A stretch of 64,000 bases of DNA from Acinetobacter rongchengensis (GCF_003611475.1 NZ_RAXT01000005.1:62001-126000), one strand, 5' to 3'; positions 30,178 to 39,254 are shown, counted from the stretch's first letter. Numbers and translations: made by a program. The notes: generated by a model from the sequence alone, not told the origin.

Positions 30178-31728
30178 TTAGTTCCATTTCAAGCGTTGAT
30201 CTAACGGATTCAGCAATTCAAATTGCTCAAAACGATCAACCAAACGTTGCAAATCATGTTGTAAAGCACGATCTTCTTCTACAAAAGTGAAGCTTTCAAG
30301 CACCCAGTGTTGGAACTGCGTTAACACTTCTCCCAATTGCTCACTCAATCCTCTCAATTGAATGGCTTGTACTGCGGCACAGCATAAAGCTGCCATCACT
30401 TGTTCTGTTAATAAGATCACTCGGCTCGCATCACGTGCCGCAATTGTGCCCATACTGACTTTATCTTGATTGTGACATTCTGTAGAGCGAGAGAAGATTG
30501 AAGCGGCGATGGTTTGTTTTAAAGCCTCTGCTGTCCATGCAGATACTCCGATTTGAACCGCTTTAAAGCCATGATTTAAGGGTAAACGTTCCTGACTCGA
30601 ACCCGTCAAATTACGTGGTAAACCATGATTCATTTTATGATCTACCAATTGCGCCAATTGACGATCCATCAAATCGGCAATATTGGCGATCATAATTTTT
30701 AAACTGTCCATGGCCTGAGCAATATGTCCGCCATAGAAATGCCCACCATGTAAAACCCGTAAATTCACAGGATCAATCAATGGGTTGTCATTGCTTGAGT
30801 TCAATTCATTTTCAATAAATTGACGCAACCATATTTTTGAGTCCTCATAAACACCAATCACATGTGGCGCGCAACGTAATGAATAACGGTCTTGCAAACG
30901 TGGGCTTTGGTGCTCCGTTTGTACTTCACTATTCAACCAATCACGCAATTGAGCTGCAATATTTTGCTGTCCTTGATGAGGTTTTTGTGCAAATAAAACT
31001 TCATCAAAATGGCTAGGATTACCTTCTAAAGCCAAAACATTCATTGCAGTGACCAAGCTACTTACAAGTGAAATTTGTTCAGCTTTTTTATAATTTAAAC
31101 ATGCAATAGCCGTCATCACAGCTGTGCCATTCATCAGTGCCAAGCCTTCTTTAGGGCGAAGCACTAGAGCATCTAGTTGATATTCTGCATAAACTTGTGC
31201 AATCGGTACAATTTGATTTGGCTTTTTTTGATAAACATCACGCTCACCAACCAAGGCTCCAGCAATGTAAGACAATGGCGTTAAATCACCACTTGCACCG
31301 ACAGAACCTTCCGATGGAATCACAGGAATAATATTTTCATTGAGCATCCAAACTAAACGCTCTAGCAAAGCCAGAGAGACACCTGAATAACCACGTGCCA
31401 AAGAACATAACCGAGTTACCACCACAGCTCGTGCCGTGACTAAATCAAGATTTTGTCCTAATCCACAACCATGAAAGCGAGATAAATGTAATGGCAATTC
31501 ATGGACTTGATGCGATGGAATTTCGACTAAACATGAGTCACCATATCCCGTAGTCACACCATAAATGACGCCTTCTTCTTCTAGCAATTGGTCTAGAAAA
31601 TCAGCACCACGCTGAATCAAACTTTGCCATTGTTGCGATGTTGGCAAAGCCACTTGGCATTGATTCTGAGCAACGGCAACAACTTGTTCTATCGTTAATG
31701 GTTGTTCACCAACAACCAAAATTTTCAT
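30178..31728 (-). CDS. Aromatic amino acid ammonia-lyase (HAL/TAL/PAL family) of pigment operon
   Basis: About 516 aa from the ATG at 31728; a TTG five codons earlier is the only upstream option. The MIO cofactor triad is in GSVGASGDLTPLSYIAGA (Ala-Ser-Gly about 145-147), and YGVTTGYGDS holds the catalytic Tyr. It probably makes a cinnamic or coumaric acid starter from Phe or Tyr for the aryl-polyene head group, as such lyases do in flexirubin-like clusters. The selectivity pair in PLHLSRFHGCG reads Phe-His (about 85-86). It is not the hut-operon histidase by context: no hutU, hutI or hutG is near. Confidence 0.88.
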   Translation of the reverse strand: MKILVVGEQPLTIEQVVAVAQNQCQVALPTSQQWQSLIQRGADFLDQLLEEEGVIYGVTTGYGDSCLVEIPSHQVHELPLHLSRFHGCGLGQNLDLVTARAVVVTRLCSLARGYSGVSLALLERLVWMLNENIIPVIPSEGSVGASGDLTPLSYIAGALVGERDVYQKKPNQIVPIAQVYAEYQLDALVLRPKEGLALMNGTAVMTAIACLNYKKAEQISLVSSLVTAMNVLALEGNPSHFDEVLFAQKPHQGQQNIAAQLRDWLNSEVQTEHQSPRLQDRYSLRCAPHVIGVYEDSKIWLRQFIENELNSSNDNPLIDPVNLRVLHGGHFYGGHIAQAMDSLKIMIANIADLMDRQLAQLVDHKMNHGLPRNLTGSSQERLPLNHGFKAVQIGVSAWTAEALKQTIAASIFSRSTECHNQDKVSMGTIAARDASRVILLTEQVMAALCCAAVQAIQLRGLSEQLGEVLTQFQHWVLESFTFVEEDRALQHDLQRLVDRFEQFELLNPLDQRLKWN

Positions 31729-31743
31729 CTCTTTATTTTTCAA

Positions 31744-32670
31744 CTATTTATTCCAAAAATTATAAAAATTAAACCATTGATAGGGTGCACGTATGCAATG
31801 CTGCTCTAACACTTCAACATACTTTCGCGTGATATTCTGCATTGCAACCGAGCGATTCGCCCGTGGTAATTCAACCTTCTCTGCCAGTAAATGAATATGC
31901 ACATCAAACTGTTGATTGTGTCGATAACAAAAAACAGCCAATAACGGTACTTTCAATAAACTTGCTAAAATCCAAGCGCCTTGTGGCCAGTCTGCATCCT
32001 CACCTAAAAAACTTACACGTTGTACACGTTGCGATTGCACAGGAACACGATCTGCAGCCAAAATCACCCATTCGCCTTGATCCAGTTTTTCTTGCAAAAG
32101 TACTGCTGTTTCTACACCTAACTCATCAACAGAAATTAGGTGTACATCCGCATTACTGTTAATTTTTTTCAAAAAATCATTAAACTTGGTTGCATGCTTT
32201 TGATAGACCAATACATTAATCTTTTGTGGATTTTCTGACTTAACTGCACGTAATAATTCAATATTTCCAAAGTGCGATACGAGAATAATTGCACCCTTTT
32301 GATAATGCGCTTGGAAATGCTCATGCCCATGCAAACTCAACTTTTGCTGTGAGATATTGCCCAACCAGCCTTCTATTTTATCTAAAATACATTCACCAAA
32401 TTGCATGAAATGTGTATAGCTATTTAGCAATGTAGGTGCTTGTGTAAAAGGTGATTGTTTAGCTGAAAAGTTATGCAATCTATTTAAATATTGTACAGAA
32501 GCTTGTTTAGCTGTTGTTGAAAATAACCAATACCACATGATCACAAAATACAAAACAATACGGCACAACACACGCCCGCCTAAACGGTAGAACCACAACA
32601 TCAGCATTAAGGGGAACATCCCCCCTTTTTCTTTTAAATGATTCCATTGTGGTGATTGCGATTCAGTCAT
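31744..32670 (-). CDS. LpxL/HtrB-like lysophospholipid acyltransferase (aryl polyene)
   Basis: A 308-aa membrane-associated acyltransferase of the lauroyl/myristoyl transferase superfamily. It has one N-terminal helix (LCRIVLYFVIMWYWLF) and the catalytic H-x4-E in VSHFGNIELL. ILAADRVPVQSQ and WPQGAWILASLLKVPLLAVF are the later family blocks. In other aryl-polyene clusters this domain is often fused to a glycosyltransferase; here the GT2 gene is separate and overlaps it by 8 bases. It probably acylates the pigment's lipid anchor. Confidence 0.87.
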   Translation of the reverse strand: MTESQSPQWNHLKEKGGMFPLMLMLWFYRLGGRVLCRIVLYFVIMWYWLFSTTAKQASVQYLNRLHNFSAKQSPFTQAPTLLNSYTHFMQFGECILDKIEGWLGNISQQKLSLHGHEHFQAHYQKGAIILVSHFGNIELLRAVKSENPQKINVLVYQKHATKFNDFLKKINSNADVHLISVDELGVETAVLLQEKLDQGEWVILAADRVPVQSQRVQRVSFLGEDADWPQGAWILASLLKVPLLAVFCYRHNQQFDVHIHLLAEKVELPRANRSVAMQNITRKYVEVLEQHCIRAPYQWFNFYNFWNK

Positions 32671-33412
32671 GTGCTGAACCTTTATATTTGTTTTTCAGTA
32701 AAGTCGGTAAGCGTAGCAACATTCCTGCAAAAAGCCGTGAATGTGCCTTAGTCATTCCCCAATTATCACGCCACGCATGGAAATGTGAAATTCCTTGCTC
32801 GGGGTAAATCACTTTGGTCGGAACATTCACAAAAGAAATATTGTTCCACTTTAAACGCACTAAAATTTCACTATCAAACCCCATTCGCAATTGGAACTTT
32901 GCAGTTTGAATAACAGCGAGTGTTTCAGCCAAAGGGTAAACCCGAAAACCACACATACTGTCTTTGATATCAAACGATAAACTGTTAATCCATACCCAAA
33001 TATGAGTGGCATAACGTCCATACAAACGGCTTTTTGGCACGCTATCATCAAAAATAGGCTGACCAATAATCATGGCATGTGGATGTTGCTGTGACATCTC
33101 AAGGAATTTGACAATATCATTCCAATCATGCTGTCCATCTGAATCAATCTGCAATGCATGACTTAAACCCAGTTCAAAGGCTTTATTTACCCCCGTAATC
33201 ACTGCCTGACCTTTGCCTTGATTATGTGTATGTTCAACTAAAATAACCTGTTTAAACTGTGTGGCAATATCATGTAGCAAATGCGTACATTCTGCATCAC
33301 TGCCATCATTCACTAAAATAATTGGCAATTCAAATTGGATTAAATGCTCAATTAAAGCCTGAATATAATGTGGATGATTATAAACGGGGACAATAAACCC
33401 ATACTTAGACAT
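32663..33412 (-). CDS. Family 2 glycosyltransferase (aryl polyene)
   Basis: A 249-aa GT-A-fold transferase. It shows the N-terminal FIVPVYNHPHYIQALIEHL, nucleotide-binding LVNDGSDAEC, GKGQAVITGVNKAF, and the DxD-type motif LQIDSDGQHDW. No membrane helices are evident. It may add the sugar to which the aryl-polyene carboxylic acid is linked. It overlaps the upstream ligase gene and the downstream acyltransferase gene by 8 bases each, so expression is tightly coupled. Confidence 0.88.
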   Translation of the reverse strand: MSKYGFIVPVYNHPHYIQALIEHLIQFELPIILVNDGSDAECTHLLHDIATQFKQVILVEHTHNQGKGQAVITGVNKAFELGLSHALQIDSDGQHDWNDIVKFLEMSQQHPHAMIIGQPIFDDSVPKSRLYGRYATHIWVWINSLSFDIKDSMCGFRVYPLAETLAVIQTAKFQLRMGFDSEILVRLKWNNISFVNVPTKVIYPEQGISHFHAWRDNWGMTKAHSRLFAGMLLRLPTLLKNKYKGSAHD

Positions 33413-34583
33413 GTGTCACCCCAGTTATCGTATGATCAATCTGATTCTGTTGTTTTAATTCAAATAATAAACGTCCTGAAGCGAGTTTCTGTTCCCCTGA
33501 ACACATTTCAAAATAAATCTTATGTAACTTTCTCTGTAAGGTCAGTTGCACGACAGCAAAAGGCTTGATTAAATCTTGAAATTTCAGTTGTTCATAACCA
33601 TTACACCAAGCCAAATCAGCCCAAACCTGTTGCGCAAATTGCTGAATAAATCCAATTTGCCCAACTCCAGGGTAAATTGGAAAATTGGGGAAATGTCCTT
33701 TAAAACACGCGAGTTCAGGTGGAAATTCCAATTGAAAGACTGTTTGATCAGCTGAATTTTGTTGTGCTAAAACAACAGGCAATAGCAAAGGTTTAAACAA
33801 ATCTTGCATCATTTGCTTATTTAATTTGGATTGGGTATTTCTAGGCAATTGTGTCAAAAACCGCCACTGTCTTGGGATCGCAATACTTTCTAATTTATCA
33901 TTTAATTGTGTTTTTATCTGTGCAACGAAACTTGCTTTCGTCGTCTGCACTAAGCTTGCTTGCGCATCTTCATTTAAAACCGCAACACAAGTCAAAATCT
34001 GACGATGCTCATGTGCTATGAGCAATACATGACAGTCTACAACTTCCTTTAAACTCAGAATCTGATGTTCAATCGCATCCAAACTTAATCGTTTTTCTTC
34101 TAACTTTATAATTCGGTCTAAGCGCCCTAACAGCTTAAACAGACTCTTTAAGTCTGATATATCTTCAAGATGTACACGATCTCCCGTAAATACCCATTCA
34201 TCACTAAATGCATGATTGCTTTTTACTGCAAGCTCATCATTTTCAACAACTTGAATATCAACATTGGCAAAGGGCTTCCACAGTGCATCATCCTGTTTTC
34301 GGTAAGCAATGCCGCCTGTTTCAGAACTACCTAAAACCTCTACAATCGGACGATTTAACCAAGGTCGAACACCCGCATCTAATTTACCGCCTGAAGAATA
34401 GACATATTGGCAATCTTGCAGAATAACCTCAGCTGTCCAGCGTTTCAGTAAAGCGGGACTCGAAATGACATAGTTCTTTCTTTGTAATACAGCAAGTTTA
34501 GCTTGTGCTGCAACGACATGTTCAGGAAAAGCCAATTGTGGATTATAAAAACTACGACCACTGGCCAAAGGCCAAAGGCCAAA
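33405..34583 (-). pseudogene. Acyl ligase / dehydratase fusion, C-terminal fragment (frame-separated)
   Basis: This is the downstream part of the ligase gene in a different frame from its N-terminus. From the repeat onward it continues LASGRSFYNPQ, then GSSETGGIAYR (A5), DEWVFTGDRVHL (A7) and LGRLDRIIKLEEKRLSLD (A8) of an AMP-forming acyl ligase. The last 100 residues are a FabA/FabZ-like hotdog domain with CFKGHFPNFPIYPGV. The open frame extends back to an ATG at 34649, but the first 20 or so residues are just the other frame of the N-terminal part. Removing 7 bases in the repeat at 34563-34584 joins both parts into 572 codons. Without that it is unlikely to be translated efficiently. Confidence 0.85.
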
Positions 34584-35130
34584 GCAATTTAAACAACAAA
34601 CCATAAATATGTTGATGACTGACTGTGGCAATCGCAATAGCTGAGTCATCTAAATCAAAACTTTGATTTAGACCTTGTACCTCATTCAATAATTGACGTA
34701 ACGTCCTAGGAATTTTCTTCGGTTGCCCCGTCGAACCTGAGGTATAAAAATAAACTTGTGCCTGTGTTAGAAAATTTTCATCTAAATTTAAGGTTGAAAG
34801 CTCAAACACTTTTGAAACATTTTTCGTCGTACGTTGTTGGCGAGTTAGGAAATAAATCCCTTGTTCAGCCAATTCAGATTCAAGTACTTTTACGCGATTC
34901 GGTGCAAGTAATAATTGCTTTTCTGCTAATAATGCTGCAAAAAATAAAACCAAAAACTCATAACTGTCATTTTCCCAAAGTGCGTACTGTTCTGCATCTA
35001 ATGTAGAAATAAAGCATGCTTGTGTGCAGACATCTTGCCAAAAATCGACAAAACGAATTTGGCTCAAATCATCTTGAATACACAATATATTTTGTGCAGA
35101 AACATGCATTTGAAAATGACACGCTATCAT
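34552..35130 (-). pseudogene. Acyl ligase (AMP-forming), N-terminal fragment
   Basis: The N-terminal 192 codons of the aryl-polyene starter-activating ligase (ApeH-type). The core motif FYTSGSTGQPKKIPRT (residues about 128-143) is the phosphate-binding A3 loop. The frame ends in TAG nine bases after a triple 7-bp repeat. Intact homologues would read on through LLWPLASGRSFYNPQ; here the extra repeat unit changes this to LLWPLAFGQWS and stop. Starter activation for pigment synthesis is therefore predicted to be off in this sequence, unless slippage restores the frame. It overlaps the upstream membrane-protein gene by 4 bases. Confidence 0.85.
34563..34584. repeat. 7-bp tandem repeat (GGCCAAA) x3 causing frameshift in acyl ligase
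   Basis: Three perfect copies of GGCCAAA (34563-34569, 34570-34576, 34577-34583) plus one further matching base. The unit is not a multiple of three, so copy-number change by slipped-strand mispairing shifts the reading frame. Two or five copies would give an open gene; three copies give the truncated form seen. Confidence 0.95.
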
Positions 35131-35720
35131 TCTTTTAAATCACTCTTTCTTGAAACCGTCTGGTCTGAGACAATATGCAGATTTAGACGTTGTTGGCGCT
35201 TTCGTAAAATAAACTCGCCTAATAATAAAATTCCCATCAATACGTAGGAAACAAAACCATTATAAATCACCCAAATTTTCATGGGTGCAAACAATACAGT
35301 ATACAGCGCAATCAAAGCATTTATCACAAAGAAGATACACCAAACCAGAGTGACTTTTCGTGTCCAAATCACACCGGATTCTGGTAAATCTGGCTCAGCA
35401 AGACGTGCAAAACGCTCTATCATCGAAGGTGGTTTAATCAGGGTTGATGCAAAAATCATCCCTGCACCAACACTCATAAATACCGGGTACATTTTCAACC
35501 AAGCATGATCTTTCAATACTAAGCTCAAGCCACCGCATAGGATTGCAAACCAAGTCAACGGCATCATGAGCTGATTGCCTTGGCTAAATAAACGCACAAT
35601 ACCCAGTGCGATCAGAATGAGACTGACCCACAGAAAATGCCCGTGTGATAAACTCCATCCCACTAAAAAGGGATAGACAACCATCAGAATGATCACTATC
35701 CCTTTAAATACCTGCTTCAT
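35127..35720 (-). CDS. Integral membrane protein of aryl-polyene operon (COG4648-like)
   Basis: A 197-aa polytopic protein with about six hydrophobic segments: GIVIILMVVYPFLVGWSL, FLWVSLILIALGIVRLF, PLTWFAILCGGLSLVL, YPVFMSVGAGMIFAST, VTLVWCIFFVINALIALYT and NGFVSYVLMGILLLGEFIL. PPSMIERFARLAEPDLPESGV is a conserved cytosolic loop seen in COG4648 proteins of aryl-polyene clusters. The enzymatic role is not known. Gene position between the ACP and ligase genes, with 4-base overlaps on both sides, supports a core role. Confidence 0.78.
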   Translation of the reverse strand: MKQVFKGIVIILMVVYPFLVGWSLSHGHFLWVSLILIALGIVRLFSQGNQLMMPLTWFAILCGGLSLVLKDHAWLKMYPVFMSVGAGMIFASTLIKPPSMIERFARLAEPDLPESGVIWTRKVTLVWCIFFVINALIALYTVLFAPMKIWVIYNGFVSYVLMGILLLGEFILRKRQQRLNLHIVSDQTVSRKSDLKE

Positions 35721-35965
35721 CCAGCAAACATATTATGAATAACAGTCACTACATCTTGCACAGTACGAACATTTTTAAAATCTTCAGGTTGTACTTGTTT
35801 ACCTGTTAATTCTTTAATTTTTACGACCAAATCAATCGCATCAATACTGTCTACATCAAGATCTGAATAAAGATTTGAATCAAGCTGAATCTCTTCAGGT
35901 TCAATTTCAAATAACTCTTCCATCCATTCACGTAATTTTTCTAGAATTTGTTGTTGCGTTAACAT
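35717..35965 (-). CDS. Acyl carrier protein 1 (aryl polyene)
   Basis: An 82-aa acidic ACP. The phosphopantetheine attachment site is Ser40 in DLDVDSIDAIDL, with helix II following. It carries growing polyene chains together with the second ACP encoded 9 bp upstream. Its likely activating enzyme is the phosphopantetheinyl transferase encoded at the end of the operon. Confidence 0.93.
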   Translation of the reverse strand: MLTQQQILEKLREWMEELFEIEPEEIQLDSNLYSDLDVDSIDAIDLVVKIKELTGKQVQPEDFKNVRTVQDVVTVIHNMFAG

Positions 35966-35974
35966 CTTAACCTC

Positions 35975-36235
35975 TTATGCTTTTTGTTGTGCTTCAACCA
36001 AAGCAACTAAACTTTGAATCGATTTAAAATGCTGCTTGGTATCAGCAGACTCAGCATTCAAATGAATGTTATACCGTTTCTTCAATGCCAAACCTAATTC
36101 TAATGCGTCAATAGAATCCAAACCTAAGCCATCACCAAATAAAGGAGCTTCGGTGTCGATGTCATCTATGCTGATGTCCTCGAGGGCAAGTACATCAATG
36201 ATCATTTGTTTTAATTCATCAGCAAGATTGCTCAT
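35975..36235 (-). CDS. Acyl carrier protein 2 (aryl polyene)
   Basis: An 86-aa acidic ACP with the phosphopantetheine Ser41 in GDGLGLDSIDALELGLAL. The sequence differs clearly from ACP 1 (IDALELGL instead of IDAIDLVV), suggesting a division of labour, such as starter loading versus elongation. Its start lies inside the end of the preceding acyltransferase gene (17-base overlap). Confidence 0.93.
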   Translation of the reverse strand: MSNLADELKQMIIDVLALEDISIDDIDTEAPLFGDGLGLDSIDALELGLALKKRYNIHLNAESADTKQHFKSIQSLVALVEAQQKA

Positions 36236-37031
36236 TGTCTAATAACTCTTGATTAAAAAATTGTTGAAGTTTTTGATTTAATTGACGAACTTGCTTTGGA
36301 GAAACCTGAGTATCACCTAACACCTCATCAATATGAATCGCATCCAATACCTTAATTTGAATATGAAATGGTTCAGATGGAATGTGATACCATTTTTCAT
36401 TCTTGGTTAATGTCGATGGCGTACATCGGATTAAAACTGGACGGATCGGAACTTGGGCACGTAATGCAATATTCGCTGCACCACGTTGAAATTCATTTAA
36501 AAATTTACCTTTTTCTGTACGCGTACCTTCAGGGAAAATCAATAAAGATGCAGCTTGATCTTCCTGCAAGCGCTCAACACAATCATAAATAAATTGTTCA
36601 GATCCCGCATTTAAAATATAGCCAGCAGAACGTACTGGACCTTTGGTAAATGGGTTTGACCACAATGCCTCTTTCACCACACAATTGGCTTTTTCCATCA
36701 GGCCAATCAAAACCACGACATCAATCAAGGTAGGATGATTGGCTATCACTAATTCTTGTCGGCTTTGTTTTAGTTTTTCTAAGCCCTCAATCTCATAAGT
36801 CATAATGCCCAGCTTAACCATCATTTCAGTAAAACCTTTAAAGCTATACCGAATGACTTGTTGTGTTCTTTGCTGTCTGCATTTCGCTTCTTTACTGGAT
36901 AAATTGACCAAAGGCGCAATGATCCCACCAATAGCTACACCACCTAAACCAAAACTTGCGAAACTAAACCCTGTTGCTCCAACACGCCATGCATAATTTA
37001 ATTGATTGCGTAACTTCTTCATCATTAACAT
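36219..37031 (-). CDS. 1-acyl-glycerol-3-phosphate acyltransferase-like protein (aryl polyene)
   Basis: About 270 aa. A PlsC-type acyltransferase with the H-x4-D motif in VIANHPTLIDVVVL and the FPEGTRTEKG motif. A hydrophobic N-terminal stretch (ATGFSFASFGLGGVAIGGIIAPL) probably anchors it to the membrane. Start choice is open: ATGs at 37031, 37025 and 37022 cluster around the stop of the upstream gene, and the frame from 37073 would overlap that gene more deeply. It may transfer the aryl-polyene acyl chain to a glycerolipid or sugar lipid. Confidence 0.86.
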   Translation of the reverse strand: MLMMKKLRNQLNYAWRVGATGFSFASFGLGGVAIGGIIAPLVNLSSKEAKCRQQRTQQVIRYSFKGFTEMMVKLGIMTYEIEGLEKLKQSRQELVIANHPTLIDVVVLIGLMEKANCVVKEALWSNPFTKGPVRSAGYILNAGSEQFIYDCVERLQEDQAASLLIFPEGTRTEKGKFLNEFQRGAANIALRAQVPIRPVLIRCTPSTLTKNEKWYHIPSEPFHIQIKVLDAIHIDEVLGDTQVSPKQVRQLNQKLQQFFNQELLDNEQSC

Positions 37032-37648
37032 CTTGACCATGCACCATAACTTTGTTGCAAAGTTTGTTTCCAAAACTCATTAAAATGCATTGCATCTAAA
37101 TATTTGGGTTCGACTTGCTTTAACTTTGTTTCATCTAGCTGTAAATTTGGTGTTTCCAAACCCACCACAGCCGCCATCGAAAAACCCTGAAAATGCTGAT
37201 GTTCTTCATAAATTTCAGGCAATGCTTCATCATAATAAACCACTAACACTCGCCCCTGCGGATGCATGGTTTTGAGATATGCATAAGCCTCAATCATCGC
37301 TTCAGACCAATCTGCGCACAAACTCGTGGCTGGCGTTGCGTCTTTATATAAGATTGAATACAAGCCTGCAATCGCATTATGGACAGAAGTTGAAAATTGT
37401 GTAGGCGATGGTGTCAAATCTTGTAATACATCTTCTAAAATTTTATAGGTTTTATGCTCATCACCATACTGTGATGCCCAAACAATATAATCTACTTTTT
37501 GCTGATTTAAACATTCAACAGCACTATTCAAAGCCAATTTAGCAAGTGTAGACAACCGTCTACGCTGCATTGTAGGAATATGCTCAAGCGCAGGATGAAC
37601 CTCTCCTGCACAACTGAATTTAAGTTGTGAAACATTCAACTGAATCAT
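37025..37648 (-). CDS. Truncated ketosynthase-like protein (Ketoacyl-synt_2, ApeC-type)
   Basis: 207 aa. It matches only the N-terminal ketosynthase region (beta-ketoacyl synthase N-terminal-like family): RRRLSTLAKLALNSAVECL, VDYIVWASQYGDEHKTYKIL, and PSPTQFSTSVHNAIAGLYSIL, where a true ketosynthase would follow with its active-site Cys segment. CADWSEAMIEAYAYL replaces the normal Cys context, so condensation activity is not expected. In characterised aryl-polyene systems an ApeC-type partner pairs with a full ketosynthase like a chain-length factor. It is the first gene of the operon. Confidence 0.83.
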   Translation of the reverse strand: MIQLNVSQLKFSCAGEVHPALEHIPTMQRRRLSTLAKLALNSAVECLNQQKVDYIVWASQYGDEHKTYKILEDVLQDLTPSPTQFSTSVHNAIAGLYSILYKDATPATSLCADWSEAMIEAYAYLKTMHPQGRVLVVYYDEALPEIYEEHQHFQGFSMAAVVGLETPNLQLDETKLKQVEPKYLDAMHFNEFWKQTLQQSYGAWSRC

Positions 37649-37673
37649 ACTAAACCATATTTCCTATGAATCT

Positions 37674-37719
37674 ATTATAATCGATTTTTTTGCCATATTC
37701 GTGTTATGTCGGAATTATA
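37674..37719 (-). promoter_or_regulatory. Candidate promoter region of the aryl-polyene operon
   Basis: On the minus strand two TATAAT hexamers (complements of 37674-37679 and 37714-37719) lie 26 and 66 bases before the first pigment gene. Neither has a good TTGACA at the right spacing, so the assignment rests on the -10 matches and position. Confidence 0.35.
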
Positions 37720-37795
37720 GCATTGAGCAGAAAAAGCGTATAGAAAATCATCTAAATGCTCTTTAAAGCAAGCAACTTCAGCAAAGCACAAATAA

Positions 37796-37821
37796 AAAAC
37801 CCAAAGATTCCTTTGGGTTTT
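37796..37821 (-). terminator. Terminator of der
   Basis: An 11-bp stem AAAACCCAAAG / CTTTGGGTTTT with a 4-nt loop lies 24 bases beyond the der stop. On the minus strand it runs into a T-rich tail. It separates der from the pigment operon. Confidence 0.9.
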
Positions 37822-37844
37822 CAATCTCGCAAAGGCGTTTAGAA

Positions 37845-39254
37845 TTAACGGCTAAACTTCTTCTCAGCTTTTTTGAATTTCTGAATATAACGACGGCGAC
37901 GTGCTGCTGTACGTTCATCTACCTGAGATTTACGTCCCTCAAATGGATTTTCAGAAGTTTTAAAGTCAATTCGAACTGGCGTACCTTCAAGTTTATACAC
38001 TTTACGGAATACGTTTTCTAAATAACGACGATAATCTGCAGGCGTTTTATCCACCTTATTTCCGTGAATCACGATGGTTGGTGGATTTTGCCCACCCATA
38101 TGTGCATAACGCATTTTAATTCGCTTGCCACTGATCATTGGTGGTTGATGTGCTTCAGTTGCATCATTCAAAATTTGCGTTAATTTTGCAGGTGACACTT
38201 TTAAATGTGACGAATCATAAGCACGATGGATCGTAGGGTACATATCGCCTACACCTGTGCCATGCAGTGCAGAAATTAAATGTACTTTTGCCCAAGGAAT
38301 AAAATCAAAACGACGATCTACATCTAACTTACATTGCTTACGGTCATATTCAGTCATGTTATCCCATTTGTTAATGGCAATAACCATGGCACGACCTGCT
38401 TCAAGTGCATAACCGATTAAATGTAAATCTTGTTCTACCACACCTTCACGTGCATCCAAAACCACCACGATCACATGGGCATCTTTAATCGCTTGTAAGG
38501 TTTTCACAATTGAGAATTTCTCAATCATTTCATCGACCTTACCTTTACGGCGTACACCAGCAGTATCAATTAAGGTGTATTGACGACCATCACGCTCATA
38601 CGGAATATAAATCGAATCACGTGTTGTTCCTGGTTGGTCAAATGCCACCACACGTTCTTCACCCAATAAACGGTTGACCAATGTTGATTTACCCACATTT
38701 GGACGACCAATAATCGCTAAACGTAAACCTGTGGCTTTATCGTGCTCTTCTTCATTTTCATCTTCAGGAACATCCGTTAAGACTTCCTCAAGCATTTGCT
38801 GTACGCCACGACCATGACTTGCAGCAACTTGTAAAGGTTCACCCATACCCAATTTATAGAATTCAACCAATGCAGCTTCAGCATGTACACCATCTACTTT
38901 ATTGGCAACAAGGTAAATTTTCTTACCTAAAGTACGTAGCTCACGTGCAATTTGTTCATCCGAAGCCAATAAGCCAGCACGTGCATCGACTACGAAAATA
39001 ATAATATCCGCTTCATTAATCGCAGTTTTTGACTGTTCTGCCATATAAGAATCAATCCCCCCCTCACTTTCGCCGATACCCCCAGTATCAACAACAATGA
39101 AAGATTTATTCTCATATACCGCATCACCGTACTTACGATCACGGGTCAGACCAGCAAAATCGGCAACAAGTGCATCACGACTCTTAGTAATCTGGTTAAA
39201 TAACGTTGATTTACCAACGTTTGGACGCCCAATGAGCGCAATTACGGGTTTCAT
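37845..39254 (-). CDS. der: Ribosome biogenesis GTPase Der (EngA)
   Basis: A 469-aa tandem-GTPase protein essential for 50S subunit assembly. The first G domain has [20 protein letters not shown] and NKVD; the second has [25 protein letters not shown] and NKWD. A KH-like C-terminal domain follows ([22 protein letters not shown]) with a basic tail. It lies downstream of bamB in the usual bamB-der order but is separated from it by a terminator. Confidence 0.97.
   Translation of the reverse strand: MKPVIALIGRPNVGKSTLFNQITKSRDALVADFAGLTRDRKYGDAVYENKSFIVVDTGGIGESEGGIDSYMAEQSKTAINEADIIIFVVDARAGLLASDEQIARELRTLGKKIYLVANKVDGVHAEAALVEFYKLGMGEPLQVAASHGRGVQQMLEEVLTDVPEDENEEEHDKATGLRLAIIGRPNVGKSTLVNRLLGEERVVAFDQPGTTRDSIYIPYERDGRQYTLIDTAGVRRKGKVDEMIEKFSIVKTLQAIKDAHVIVVVLDAREGVVEQDLHLIGYALEAGRAMVIAINKWDNMTEYDRKQCKLDVDRRFDFIPWAKVHLISALHGTGVGDMYPTIHRAYDSSHLKVSPAKLTQILNDATEAHQPPMISGKRIKMRYAHMGGQNPPTIVIHGNKVDKTPADYRRYLENVFRKVYKLEGTPVRIDFKTSENPFEGRKSQVDERTAARRRRYIQKFKKAEKKFSR

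Noticed and set aside
30178..31728. Histidine utilisation gene hutH
   Set aside because: No other hut gene is nearby; the gene is embedded in the pigment operon and its selectivity residues differ from HAL.
34584..34649. Independent start at ATG 34649 for the C-terminal ligase fragment
   Set aside because: The first residues are the alternative frame of the N-terminal part, with no Shine-Dalgarno and no ligase similarity. The fragment only makes sense joined through the repeat.
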